Shown piece by piece: positions 26,639-37,200 of a stretch of DNA of 64,000 nucleotides. Position numbers and translations under genes: made by a program. Positions within the stretch are counted from its first letter, which is position 1. The number at the start of each line of letters is the position of its first letter. Below the pieces are notes generated by a model. It worked only from the letters and a program-made list of their open reading frames with translations. It did no database searches and was not told where the DNA came from. This DNA comes from Bacteroidota bacterium (lineage in GTDB: Bacteria > Bacteroidota > Bacteroidia > JACPRZ01), in assembly GCA_016193485.1 (NCBI GenBank), contig JACPRZ010000017.1:1-64000 (forward strand), given 5' to 3'.

Positions 26639-27834
26639 ACCTGCTGCTCATTACCAACCGATGCCCTTTTCCCCCGATTGACGGGTATACCATTGCCGTA
26701 TGCAATATGCTCAGGGGTATAATTGAATCAGGCATCCAGGTAACACTGCTTTCAATGAATACAAAGCGCCATTTTCAGACGCCTGAAGATATTGATGCTA
26801 AATATTCAAACCTTTGCCAGTGTCATTATATTTATGTGGATAACCGTATTAAATATTCCGCAGCGTTTTTAAACCTGTTTTCTTCCGATTCATACAACAT
26901 TGTACGGTTTTATTCAAAAGATTTTGAGCATGCGTTGACAGAATTGCTTAAATCAGGAAATTTTGACCTGGTACAACTTGAAGGACTAAATCTCTGTTTA
27001 TATATTGATGCGATACGGAAAAGTTCGAAAGCCAGGATCGTATTACGGGCGCACAATGTTGAATACCTTATATGGGAACGGCTGGCTGCCGGTGAAATGA
27101 ATTATTTCAGAAAGAAGTATTTCAAACTTCTGGCCGGACGTTTAAAAAATTTTGAAACAAATCAGATGGCCAGGATAGATGCGCTTATTCCCATTACCGG
27201 ACAGGATGCTTCCATTTTCAGGATTATCCGGCCGGATCTGAAAATAAAAGTTGCCCCGCTGGGAATTTATCCTGATGAATATCCTTTTTCAAGAGCAGGG
27301 AATAAGGATATTTCCTTATTTCATCTTGGCGCGCTTAACTGGAAACCAACGGTTCAGGGATTGCTCTGGTTCTTCGGAAATGTCTGGCCCGAAGTAAACA
27401 GGCGTTTTAAGGATCTGAAATTTTATATTGCCGGAAGGCAGGCAGCACGGTGGTTTACCCAGATGAATTTTCCGGGAGCGGTAATATCAGGAGAAGTTAA
27501 GGATGCCATTGAGTTTATGAAAAAATACCAGGTTATGCTTGTTCCGCTGCTTGCCGGAAGCGGGATAAGAGTTAAAATTATTGAAGCCATGGCAATGGGA
27601 AAAACAATTATTTCGACCCGTATCGGGTGTGAAGGAATTGATGTTACCGATGGAGTAAACATCCTGATTGCCGATTCAAAGGATGAATTTATTGATAAAA
27701 TCCGGTTGTGCATAAATGATCCTTCAACGGCTGAACAAATCGGAGTAAACGCAAGGAAACGTGCGGAGGAAAAATATAACAATCGTAAGATATCGGCAGA
27801 AGTTGCGGAATTTTACATTAAGGTACTTGAATGA
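26635..27834 (+). CDS. Glycosyltransferase family 4
   Basis: About 399 residues. I chose ATG 26635, which overlaps the permease stop in ATGA; the longer frame from 26503 lies inside the permease gene. The start MNLLLITNRCPFPPIDGYTIAVCNMLRGI is the nucleotide-sugar GT-B N-terminus. The C-terminal domain has FHLGALNWKPTVQGLLWF, VPLLAGSGIRVKIIEAMAMGKTIIST (donor-binding E-x7-E region) and ends in EKYNNRKI. It probably adds a sugar to a surface polysaccharide or LPS. No acceptor can be inferred. It lies between an Lpt permease and a GT2 gene, consistent with an envelope-glycan role. Confidence 0.85.
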   Translation: MNLLLITNRCPFPPIDGYTIAVCNMLRGIIESGIQVTLLSMNTKRHFQTPEDIDAKYSNLCQCHYIYVDNRIKYSAAFLNLFSSDSYNIVRFYSKDFEHALTELLKSGNFDLVQLEGLNLCLYIDAIRKSSKARIVLRAHNVEYLIWERLAAGEMNYFRKKYFKLLAGRLKNFETNQMARIDALIPITGQDASIFRIIRPDLKIKVAPLGIYPDEYPFSRAGNKDISLFHLGALNWKPTVQGLLWFFGNVWPEVNRRFKDLKFYIAGRQAARWFTQMNFPGAVISGEVKDAIEFMKKYQVMLVPLLAGSGIRVKIIEAMAMGKTIISTRIGCEGIDVTDGVNILIADSKDEFIDKIRLCINDPSTAEQIGVNARKRAEEKYNNRKISAEVAEFYIKVLE

Positions 27835-29003
27835 CAATTCTTGCTGAAATAGTTTTCTGGTCATCGGCATTTCTGTTGTTTCATTCGTATGTCCTCTACC
27901 CGTTGCTCGTAAAAATTGCCGCGTGGAATAAGAGGAATAATAACATTATTTATCCAGAAGATGATCTGCCGGGTGTGACCGTCATCACGGCCGCGTACAA
28001 TGAGGAAGAGGTAATAGGCGAAAAACTTCACAGTATTATCCAATCGGTATATCCAGCAGGAAAAATTGAAGTTCTGATCGGGTCCGATGCTTCTGATGAC
28101 GGTACCGACAGGATCGTATCCGGATTTAATGAAAGAAATCCGGATATTATTTTAAAACGTTATGAATACCGCACCGGGAAATCACCCATTCTGAACGATC
28201 TTAAAAAACGGGCGCGGAACGAAATAATAATTTTTACGGATGCCAATGTCATTTTTGATGAACACATGATTTTTCACCTTGGCAAACACTTCAGGAATGA
28301 ACGGATCTCGCTGGTGGGCGCGACCGTTGTGAACAAAGGGAAAAAATCTTCTGGAATTTCCTTCCAGGAATCCGCATACATTGTGCGGGAAAACAGGATA
28401 AAATACCTTGAGGGAATTGTATGGGGATCGGTTGCCGGAGCATTTGGCGCATGTTATGCAATACGGAAAAAGGATATTCCCGAAATACCCCCCGGATTCC
28501 TCATGGAAGATTTTTATATTACCCTTGATGTGATCAGTCACGGGAACAAGGCCATATGCGAACCGGATGCAAAGTGTTATGAGGACGTATCCGATGATAT
28601 CCGGGAAGAATTTAAACGGAAGATGCGTATTTCCGCAGGTAATTTTCAAAACCTCTCAGTTTACTACCCGCTTTTGTTCAGGGTATTTTCAGGAGCGGCA
28701 TTTTCATTTTTCTCCCATAAAGTGATACGCTGGTTCGGACCTTTTTTGATCCTGGCATCTTTAGTATGCGCCCTGTTTGTATCGGTATGGAATCCTTTTT
28801 ACCGGGTAATATTTTTCATCCAGGTCATGGTAATGTTATTGCCTTTTTGCGATTACCTGTCAGGTAAATTGGGAATATATATTAAACCCTTGCGATTCAT
28901 CACGCATTTCTGGATGATGAATCTTGCACTCCTTACCGGGTTTTTCAGATACCTTGGCGGGATAAAAACAAATGTGTGGATCCCTACGAAAAGGAATGTT
29001 TAA
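27831..29003 (+). CDS. Membrane-anchored glycosyltransferase family 2
   Basis: 390 residues. The N-terminal membrane helix is followed by a GT-A domain with VITAAYNEEEVIGEKLHSI, GSDASDDGTD (nucleotide-sugar DxD region), FTDANVIF (second aspartate motif) and FLMEDFYITLDVI (catalytic ED). It has three or four C-terminal membrane helices. Such enzymes polymerise or extend envelope polysaccharides at the inner membrane. The start overlaps the previous stop (ATGA), making the mutL-to-GT2 genes look like one transcript. Confidence 0.85.
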   Translation: MTILAEIVFWSSAFLLFHSYVLYPLLVKIAAWNKRNNNIIYPEDDLPGVTVITAAYNEEEVIGEKLHSIIQSVYPAGKIEVLIGSDASDDGTDRIVSGFNERNPDIILKRYEYRTGKSPILNDLKKRARNEIIIFTDANVIFDEHMIFHLGKHFRNERISLVGATVVNKGKKSSGISFQESAYIVRENRIKYLEGIVWGSVAGAFGACYAIRKKDIPEIPPGFLMEDFYITLDVISHGNKAICEPDAKCYEDVSDDIREEFKRKMRISAGNFQNLSVYYPLLFRVFSGAAFSFFSHKVIRWFGPFLILASLVCALFVSVWNPFYRVIFFIQVMVMLLPFCDYLSGKLGIYIKPLRFITHFWMMNLALLTGFFRYLGGIKTNVWIPTKRNV

Positions 29004-29066
29004 TACCGGGGAGCACGGATAAACAAATCCATGCAATTTTTTACCTCACTGATCGTTAACTATTAT

Positions 29067-29074
29067 TACCTTCG
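29067..29074 (+). promoter_or_regulatory. Predicted -7 box for porQ
   Basis: TACCTTCG fits TAnnTTnG and lies 6 bases before the ATG, implying a leaderless or nearly leaderless mRNA; the second ATG at 29084 is an alternative start. Confidence 0.4.
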
Positions 29075-29080
29075 CAAACC

Positions 29081-30217
29081 ATGATGAGAAAAAGTAACCT
29101 GCAATTATTTTACAATAGAATTCTGTCACTTTGTTTTATTCTTCCCGCAGCCGTATCTGCTCAAAACGGTGGTAATAATGCCTATGAGTTCCTAAATATT
29201 CCCTCATCGGCAAGAACTGCCTCCCTGGGCGGCACGTTGATTACTCTCCGCGATGATGATATTCACCTTGTAACCGAAAATCCGGCAGCGCTGACTGCTG
29301 GTGTCACCAACAAGGCAGCCCTTTCATATCTCAATTATTTTTCAGATATATATTACGGAAATCTCGCCTATGCAAATTCCTTTAAAAATAAATGGCGTTA
29401 CTACACCGGACTCCGTTATCTTAACTACGGTGATTTTTATGCAACGGATATCGGGGGTAACGTACTCAATAAATTTTATGCGGCTGAATATTCTCTTGAC
29501 CTTGGAGGGAGCATTGATTTTGACACATTGTTTTTTGCGGGGATTTTAGTAAAGACCATTTACTCCCAGTTGGAGACCTACTGGTCAATAGGACAGGCAT
29601 TGGATGTTGGTGGAGTATATATAAGCCAGAACAGGACATTTTCAGGCGCAGTAACGGTGAAAAATTTCGGATTGCAGTACAAACCCTACCGGGGTCAAAA
29701 CAGGGAATTCCTTCCCTTTGAAATTCAGGCAGGAATATCAAAAAAACTCAAGCATTCACCTTTCCGGTTTAACCTCACTTTGAACCATCTTGAGACCTGG
29801 AACCTGACTTATGATACACCGCTTGATGATTATGATTCCCTTTTTATTCAACAGGATACCATCGGTGAAAAAACCAAAACAGGTAAATTCCTTCAGAAAA
29901 CAACAAATACCATCGTAAAAGGAAGCGATAAAACCCTGCGCCACCTCGTTATCGGTACAGAAATTCTCCTGACCGAAAACTTCCATTTGCGTTTCGGGTA
30001 CAATTACCGCAGGAGGAAAGAGATGATCATGGATGTTAAAAAAGGATTATCGGGGTTTTCGGCCGGTTTCGGGCTCCGCATTAACCGGTTCCACCTGAGT
30101 TACGGGCTCGGTATTTTTTTCCCGGGTAAGGCATCGCACTACTTTTCTCTCTCAACCAATATATCCGATTTCAGACGGAAAACCGCCTTTCCCGGTAACA
30201 TGGATGAATACAGGTGA
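29081..30217 (+). CDS. porQ: Type IX secretion system protein PorQ
   Basis: 378 residues. After a signal peptide (ILSLCFILPAAVSAQ) comes the family hallmark NAYEFLNIPSSARTASLGGTLITLRDDDIHLVTENPAALT, then a FadL-like outer-membrane beta-barrel. PorQ acts in the T9SS attachment complex with PorU, PorV and PorZ, which cleaves sorting domains and anchors cargo to the surface. Family members are about 330-380 residues, so this is full length. It stands between an envelope-glycan operon and a convergent PorP/SprF-like gene. Confidence 0.88.
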   Translation: MMRKSNLQLFYNRILSLCFILPAAVSAQNGGNNAYEFLNIPSSARTASLGGTLITLRDDDIHLVTENPAALTAGVTNKAALSYLNYFSDIYYGNLAYANSFKNKWRYYTGLRYLNYGDFYATDIGGNVLNKFYAAEYSLDLGGSIDFDTLFFAGILVKTIYSQLETYWSIGQALDVGGVYISQNRTFSGAVTVKNFGLQYKPYRGQNREFLPFEIQAGISKKLKHSPFRFNLTLNHLETWNLTYDTPLDDYDSLFIQQDTIGEKTKTGKFLQKTTNTIVKGSDKTLRHLVIGTEILLTENFHLRFGYNYRRRKEMIMDVKKGLSGFSAGFGLRINRFHLSYGLGIFFPGKASHYFSLSTNISDFRRKTAFPGNMDEYR

Positions 30218-30261
30218 TAACCGGATATTGAAAAACTGTATATTAATGGCCAATCTTTTCC

Positions 30262-31221
30262 TTAATCAAAACTCGCTACGCTTTTGTTCCGCTTTTTAGT
30301 TACATCAAAAGAGATGAAGATTTCATGCGAACCGGAAGAATATTTTTTAATGTTGGAAATCGTAAAATCATAGGAATACCCGAAAGCGAAATTCCCTGCC
30401 CTGAAACCGGCCAACCCGATTACCGATTCTTTATCCCGGTAAGAAAATCCGCACCAGAACCTGCTTTTATAATCATACCGGATATTGCCGTCAAACTGGA
30501 ATGGCGCTCCGTCAACAAATTTCAGTAAGGCGGAGGGGATGATTTCCATTTCATCATTTATAACAATCCTGTATCCGGAATATAAAAAATAATGCCGTAC
30601 CATCTTTAACCGCAGATCGGCATATTCATCAAACCGCATATTGTTTTCTATCAGTTGAGGTGATGAAAACCCGGCAAAAAACCTGTTGGTTCTGAAATAT
30701 ATTCCGAAAGTGGCATCCGGGGTGACAACCTTTTCTTTCCCCCCCCGGATAACATTATCATTTTGATCAAGGATGGTGAAATTACCCTTATTAAGAACAT
30801 GCTGGTAAACCATTCCACCCAGCCCGAAACCGAGTTTCATATCTTCTTTCAGTTTTATATGATAAGCATAGGTAAACTGCGCTCCTGTCTGATGAAGAGG
30901 CCCCGTACGGTCATCCAGTAAAATAGCACCGAAACCCATGTTTTTTATAAGAGCGGCATGTCCGCTGATTGTATTGGTAAGAGGTGCATCGTCAAACCCC
31001 GCCCATTGCCTCCGGAATGTCATCATAACGGGAATAATATCCTCCCTGCTGCCGGCAACCGCAGGGTTAATATAAAAAGCGCTGTACATGTACTGGCTGT
31101 AGTAAGGGAGTTGTTGGGCGGCCCCCCTGTATCCCCCCCAAGTGGAGAATAAGAAAATAGCAAAATACAAAATGCAAAATCCAAATTTTAAAATTCCGGA
31201 TGTATAATAAATATTTTTCAT
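30262..31221 (-). CDS. PorP/SprF family type IX secretion membrane protein
   Basis: 319 residues. N-terminal signal region, then the family motif QQLPYYSQYMYSAFYINPAVAGSRED, MTFRRQWAGFDDAP and an outer-membrane barrel (FGIYFRTNRFFAGFSSPQL). SprF-type proteins are required for export of T9SS cargo that has type B sorting domains. The adjacent upstream gene, 8 bp away on the same strand, is an SprB-like protein with exactly such a domain, so this is probably its dedicated partner. The signal peptide is interrupted by repeat-like DNA (31121-31150, encoding WGGYRGAA), so cleavage may be altered. Confidence 0.88.
   Translation of the reverse strand: MKNIYYTSGILKFGFCILYFAIFLFSTWGGYRGAAQQLPYYSQYMYSAFYINPAVAGSREDIIPVMMTFRRQWAGFDDAPLTNTISGHAALIKNMGFGAILLDDRTGPLHQTGAQFTYAYHIKLKEDMKLGFGLGGMVYQHVLNKGNFTILDQNDNVIRGGKEKVVTPDATFGIYFRTNRFFAGFSSPQLIENNMRFDEYADLRLKMVRHYFLYSGYRIVINDEMEIIPSALLKFVDGAPFQFDGNIRYDYKSRFWCGFSYRDKESVIGLAGFRAGNFAFGYSYDFTISNIKKYSSGSHEIFISFDVTKKRNKSVASFD
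31121..31150. repeat. C-rich repeat in the PorP/SprF signal region
   Basis: CCCCCCTGTATCCCCCCCAAGTGGAG, the reverse complement of a G-rich element, followed by CAAAATACAAAATGCAAAATCC. It is read in frame at the end of the signal peptide and resembles the other C7/G7 repeat at 7547-7580. Confidence 0.5.
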
Positions 31222-31229
31222 AATTTACG

Positions 31230-34200
31230 TTATCTTACAATAGTTACCGTACCAGTAAATTCATCTCCCGTACCTGTTGTTATAATATAATAATACACTC
31301 CTTCAGGCAAATCCTTACCGTTAAACCTTCCATCCCATGGGGTTGTATAGGGCTGCGATCGGAAAACCAAGGATCCCCACCTGTTATAAACTTCAACAAT
31401 TGCAGCAGGGAATTTATCAATACCCCGGATTATCCAGGTGTCATTGGCACCGTCATTATTTGGCGAGAAGGCATCATAGATCAGGAAGCAGGGATCGTTA
31501 CCGGCAGTTACCCGTATAGTATCACTGGCGAAACAGTTTGCGCTGTCACGCACCGAAACAATGAAAATACCTGTATCCAGATTAATAATATCTTCGGTAA
31601 TATCACCTGTATTCCAGGAATAGGTTAAAGGTAAGGTTCCACCGGAAACAGTTAGATCAATTTTCCCATTATCCGAACCGTCACACGAGACCGGTGTTAC
31701 CAGATTAGATAATGAAATACCTGATATCGTACCGATAGTACCGGAATCCAGTTCGGAACAATTATTTTCATCGGTAACAGTCACGCGGTATATGCCGGCA
31801 CAAAGACCGGTAACAGCCGCACTTGTCTGGTTTCCTGGAGATGCATCCCATAAATAAGTGTACCCCCCTGTTCCCCCCCCTGTCAAAGAAGTTGCTGACC
31901 CGTTACATACTCCATTACACGTTGTGTTGGTAGTGTACATGGTTAAACTAATTGGTTCCGGTTCCTGGACAAAAACATAGCCGGTCTGGCTACAGCCATT
32001 ATCATCGGTAACCGTTACAAAATATTTATCGGCAGGAAGAATAGAAATCACAGGGAAAAATGAAGCGGGTGAATCGCTCCACAGGTAAAAATAGGGTGGT
32101 GTGCCCCCGGCAACTGATACCGAAGCGGAACCATTCATAGCGCCAAAACAGGTGATATTTACAGAAGTAAGAGTAAGAATTATACTGTCCGGTTCTTTTA
32201 CCGTATCAACAATAAAAGCAGTACAACCATTGGCATCGGTTGCGATAAGATCGTAAACTCCCGGTGCCAATCCGCTTAGGTCCTGCGTTGGTGAACCGTT
32301 TGACCAGGTATAAAAATATGGTGGAGTTCCTCCATTGAGGGTGGCATCTATGGCTCCGTCCGTGCTGTCCTTACAACTGACATTTGTTACCATAAGAGAA
32401 ATTGCGACTGTAGTCAGAGGTTCACTTATCATTGCTGAATCAATAATTGAGCAGTTATTTCTATCCGTTAATGTAAGGATATACAGTCCCGGAGTTAAAC
32501 TAAAAATATCATCCGTTGTATCACCGGTAGACCATGAAAAAGTATAGGGTAATACACCGTTGGCTGCAAGCGCATCAATAAAACCATTTGCTGATCCGAT
32601 ACATGTTACATTAGTAGAGGTAAGTTCAAGTGTCAGAGCGGCAGGTTCATTAATCATGATACTGTCGAGTAATACGGTGCATCCTTTGGAGTCAGATACG
32701 GTAACCGAATATATCCCTCCGTTTAAACCGGTTGCGGTGGAAGTCGTCTGGCTTCCGGTTTGCAGGTCCCATTGGTACAAATAACCAGGTGTGCCGCCCG
32801 AAACATTTACAACGGCAATCCCGTCACTGCTTCCACCGCATAATATATCCTGGGTTGATGTAATGGCACCCATAAGAGCAACGGGTTCGGTAATATTTAC
32901 CCCTGCGCTTGTCATACATCCGGAAGCGTCATTTACAGTAACAAAATAACTTCCCGGGCATAATGAATCATTTATAGCAGTCGTTTCACCGTTATTCCAT
33001 AAATAAGTGTAAGGGGGAGTTCCGTTCGAAACAAAAACGGCAGCGCTGCCATCGCATGATCCGTTACAGGAAATATCCGAATCGGTAATACTGTTAACAA
33101 CAGGTATATCATTATTGATTACCACAGATGATATTACCGTGCAGGAATTATTATCAGACACAGTAACACTGTAACCACCTGCGGCCAGTCCCGTTGCTGT
33201 TACCGTTGTCTGGTTCATCGGGTCGTTCCATGCGTACTGGTAAGGTGAAACACCGCCCGAAACATTAGCGGTTGCCGTACCGTTCATCTGCCCGCACAAT
33301 GCATCGGTTTTCGACATGGACAGATTCAGCGGTGCAGGTTCATTGACAGTGAAGGAGCCGGTAATGGTGCAGGAATTAACATCACTTACTGTAACTTGGT
33401 ATGTTCCACCGCTTAAACCGGTCGCAGTAACCGATGTCTGGAGCCCCGGATCATCCCATTGATAAGAATAAGGAACAATACCACCGGTCAAATTAACGGT
33501 CAATGATCCATCGGAAAACCCGTTGCATGAAACATCCGTTGAAGAAGCAAGTGATAACGAAAGGATTATCGATTCGAAGATAGTCGTTCCGGCAGTTGTC
33601 ATACAGTTATTTATATCAGTGACGGATACCGTGTGAGGGCCTGCGCACAAAGTAAATGCGGTAGAAGTGTTCTCTCCATTGTCCCATAAATAAGTAAATG
33701 GACCTGAACCGCTGGTAACCGTCACCGTTGCCGATCCGTCACATAATCCGCTGCACGATGCATTTGCGCTGGAAGTTATTGCTGCCGCAAGGTTATTATT
33801 GAAAATGGAAATAGAGAAAAATTCCGTGCAGCCCTTAGCATCAGTAACAGTGACGGAATAATTGCCTGCTGACAATGATGTTGCCGTTTGTGTTACCTGG
33901 GTCAATGAGTCATTCCATTGATATGAATAAGGGGGGGTACCACCGGAAGGATTTGCGGTTGCCGTTCCGTTTGATACTCCGCAGGAAGCATTGGTTGATG
34001 AGATGCTGATGATAAGAACAGCCGGTTCGCTAACACTCTGGGCGGTTGATACAATACATCCGTTATTATCCGCAACAGTTACATAATAATTTCCGGGTGA
34101 CAGACCCGTTGCGGTTGACGCAGTTTGATTCAACGGATCATTCCACTGGTAGGAATATGGCGCTGTTCCGCCTGATGCAGTAACCGTAATTATTCCGTTG

Positions 34201-37200
34201 TTCATACCGTTGCAGGTCACATTACTAACTGAAAGAATAAAAACTTCCAGCGTATCGGGCGATCCGATTGTCATTGTTGCCGATGAAATGCAACTGTTGG
34301 AGTCAAGTACGGTAACCTGGTGCAAACCCGGACAAAGCGATACTGCATAAAAATTTATTTCTCCGTTATCCCAGAGATATGTGTATGGAGGAGTGCCTCC
34401 GGAAGCGGTAACAGCAGAAATGCCATCGCATACATCTGTACATGAGGCACCGATGATAGTATCCACACTCACCTGCGGAATAGTATTATTGACCATCGCA
34501 GAAGCAGCGCCCGTACAACCAGGATTATCAGTAACTGTCACGTTATAAGATCCGGCCGAAAGTCCGGTTGCAGTAGATCCGGTTTGAGCGGATGGATCAT
34601 CCCATAAATAGTAGTAGGGCTGAGTTCCCCCAATAACGGAGGCGGTGACAGTACCATCCGGTGAACCGCATGTAGCATCCGTAGTGGAAGTTAAAACCGA
34701 TAATGGAACAGGTTGAGTAAGATCGAACGAATCGGTTTGAATACAGGAATAAGAATCAGTTATGGTTACCCTATAAATACCGGCTGAAAGGCCTGTAACC
34801 GTTGCGGTGGTTTGGGAAAGCGGGTCATTCCAGGAAAATGAATAAGGAGATACCCCCCCTGACCCTGATGCCGTCAGTGAACCGTCAGAAGAACCGTAAC
34901 AGGATATTCCTGTTGAAATGGAAATCGCAACAGTAAGTACCGGTGGTTCAACAAGTGTAACATTATCAGATGTAATGCAGCCGTTTGCATCGGTGACGGT
35001 GACGCTAACCGTCACCGCACATAATCCTGAAACGCTGCCGGTTGTCGAGCCATTGAACCAGATGAATGTAAAAGGCGCAACACCTCCGGTCAAAGAAGTG
35101 CTTGCAGTTCCGTTGCATGCTCCCGCACAGGTAACATTTGTATAAGAATATATTTTAACAACTGGAATATCATTGTTCACCAGGACGGTCGCCACTACCG
35201 TGCATCCTTTGCTGTCACTAACCGTTACATTGTAAAAACCCGACAAAAGTCCGGTCGCGGTGGTTGTTGTCTGATTACCGGGATCATTCCACGCATAAGT
35301 GTACGGAAGTACCCCCCCTACGGTATAAACAGTAGCGGTTCCGTCCGCCTGACCGCAGGTTGCATTTGTTGATGAAGTTGCAATAGAAATTGAATCGGCA
35401 TCTTTAACGGTAGCGGATAGAATGACGGAACATCCCGCTAAGTCAGAAACAGTCACATAATAAAGTCCACCGGAGAGACCCGTAGCGGTTTGGGTTGTCT
35501 GTTGCAGCGGATCATTCCACAGAAACGAATAAGGAGTAGTTCCACCGGAAGGAATTGCGGTAACGGATCCGTCATCAGCGCCAAAACAGGAAACATCGTT
35601 AATCGATCCAATCAGGGCTGACATTGATCCGCTGGCGTTAATCATGACACTATCCATATCAGAACAACCGCCCGCATCGGTCACGGTTACATAATAAATG
35701 CCTGCTGCAAGGCCAGTTGCCGAGGATGTTGTCTGTGAACCTGCTGACGGGCTCCATAAATAGGTATAAGGCAATACCCCCCCCGTTGCGCTAACATCAG
35801 CCGAACCGTCAGCGGCTCCGGAACATGATGCGCTGGAGGATGAAATTATGGATGCATTAATATTTCCGATTGTTGTAATCTGGGTATCCAGGGTTGCCGT
35901 GCAACCGTTACCGTCAGTGACCGTAATTCCGTGCAATCCGTTTGATAGTCCTGTGGCTGCAGATGTTGTCTGGCTTCCAGCCGAAACGCTCCATTGGAAC
36001 GAATAGGAAAGTACGCCTCCGGCAGGCAGGACGGATATAAACCCGTTACCTGAGCCGGAACAGGTTTCATTCGCAATGGAATCAACGGAAACTGAAAGCG
36101 CGCCAGGTTGATTTATTATGGCTGATTCTACAACGGAGCATAAATTAGCATCAGAAACCGTTATTGAAAATGTACCGGAAGATAACCCTGTAGCCGTTGA
36201 AGTTGTCTGGCTTCCTGCCGAAGCATCCCACTGGTAAGAGTAACCGGGAGTTCCTCCTGCAGCAGCAACATCTGCAGAACCATCAGAAAGTCCATAGCAG
36301 GAAACATCGTTATCTGTCAATACAGCCGACAGAGCAGGAGGTTCTGCAACTGTCAGATTTGAAATAATCACGCAGCCATCATTATCGGTAACGGTTATTG
36401 TTTGGATTCCTCCGCAGAGTGCATTAGCGGCAGTCCCGGATTCGCTGCTTGACCATTCGTAAGTATACGGAGTATTACCGCCACTTGCGCTTGCTGTGGC
36501 AGACCCGTTACAAAGACCGTAACAGGTTACATCTGACAGAAAATTGACCGAAACGCTCAAATTGCCATTATTTACCGGAACGATACCGGTAACTGTGCAG
36601 CCGTTATTATCAGAAACAGTAACTGAGTATGTGCCGGCTGCAAGTCCTGTTGCGGCTGATGTTGTTTGACTCCCTGCCGCTGCATCCCACTGATATGTGT
36701 ACCCCCCCGTGCCACCCCCTGCTGTAACCATTGCAATTCCGTTGGATGAACCGCATGTTGTTGCAATGGAAGAATCGGTCAAAGTCAATGGTAAGGGCTG
36801 GGTAACTGAGACGGAACCGGAAGATGAGCATGTTTTTGAATCTGTTATCGTAACAGTATAAGAACCGGAAGATAAACCGGTAGCATTTGAAGCGGTTTGC
36901 GCAGGAGTGGTGTTCCATAAATAAGAATAAGCGGGCGTTCCATCGGAAACGATAGCGCTGACTGAACCATCGGAGTTTCCGTAACACATGACATTTGATA
37001 CCGAAAATGAAATGACCGGTAGAGGATTTATGGTTAGTATCATCGCATCAAATGCTGAAGGACAAGGTCCTGCAGGATCGTTTGTTGTAAGTATGATAGT
37101 TACGGAGCCAATAGAAATATCGGCAGCAGAGGGTGTATAGGAAGCGGTAAGGGATAATGGGTTATTAAATACACCGGTACCCGAACTACTCCATGACCCC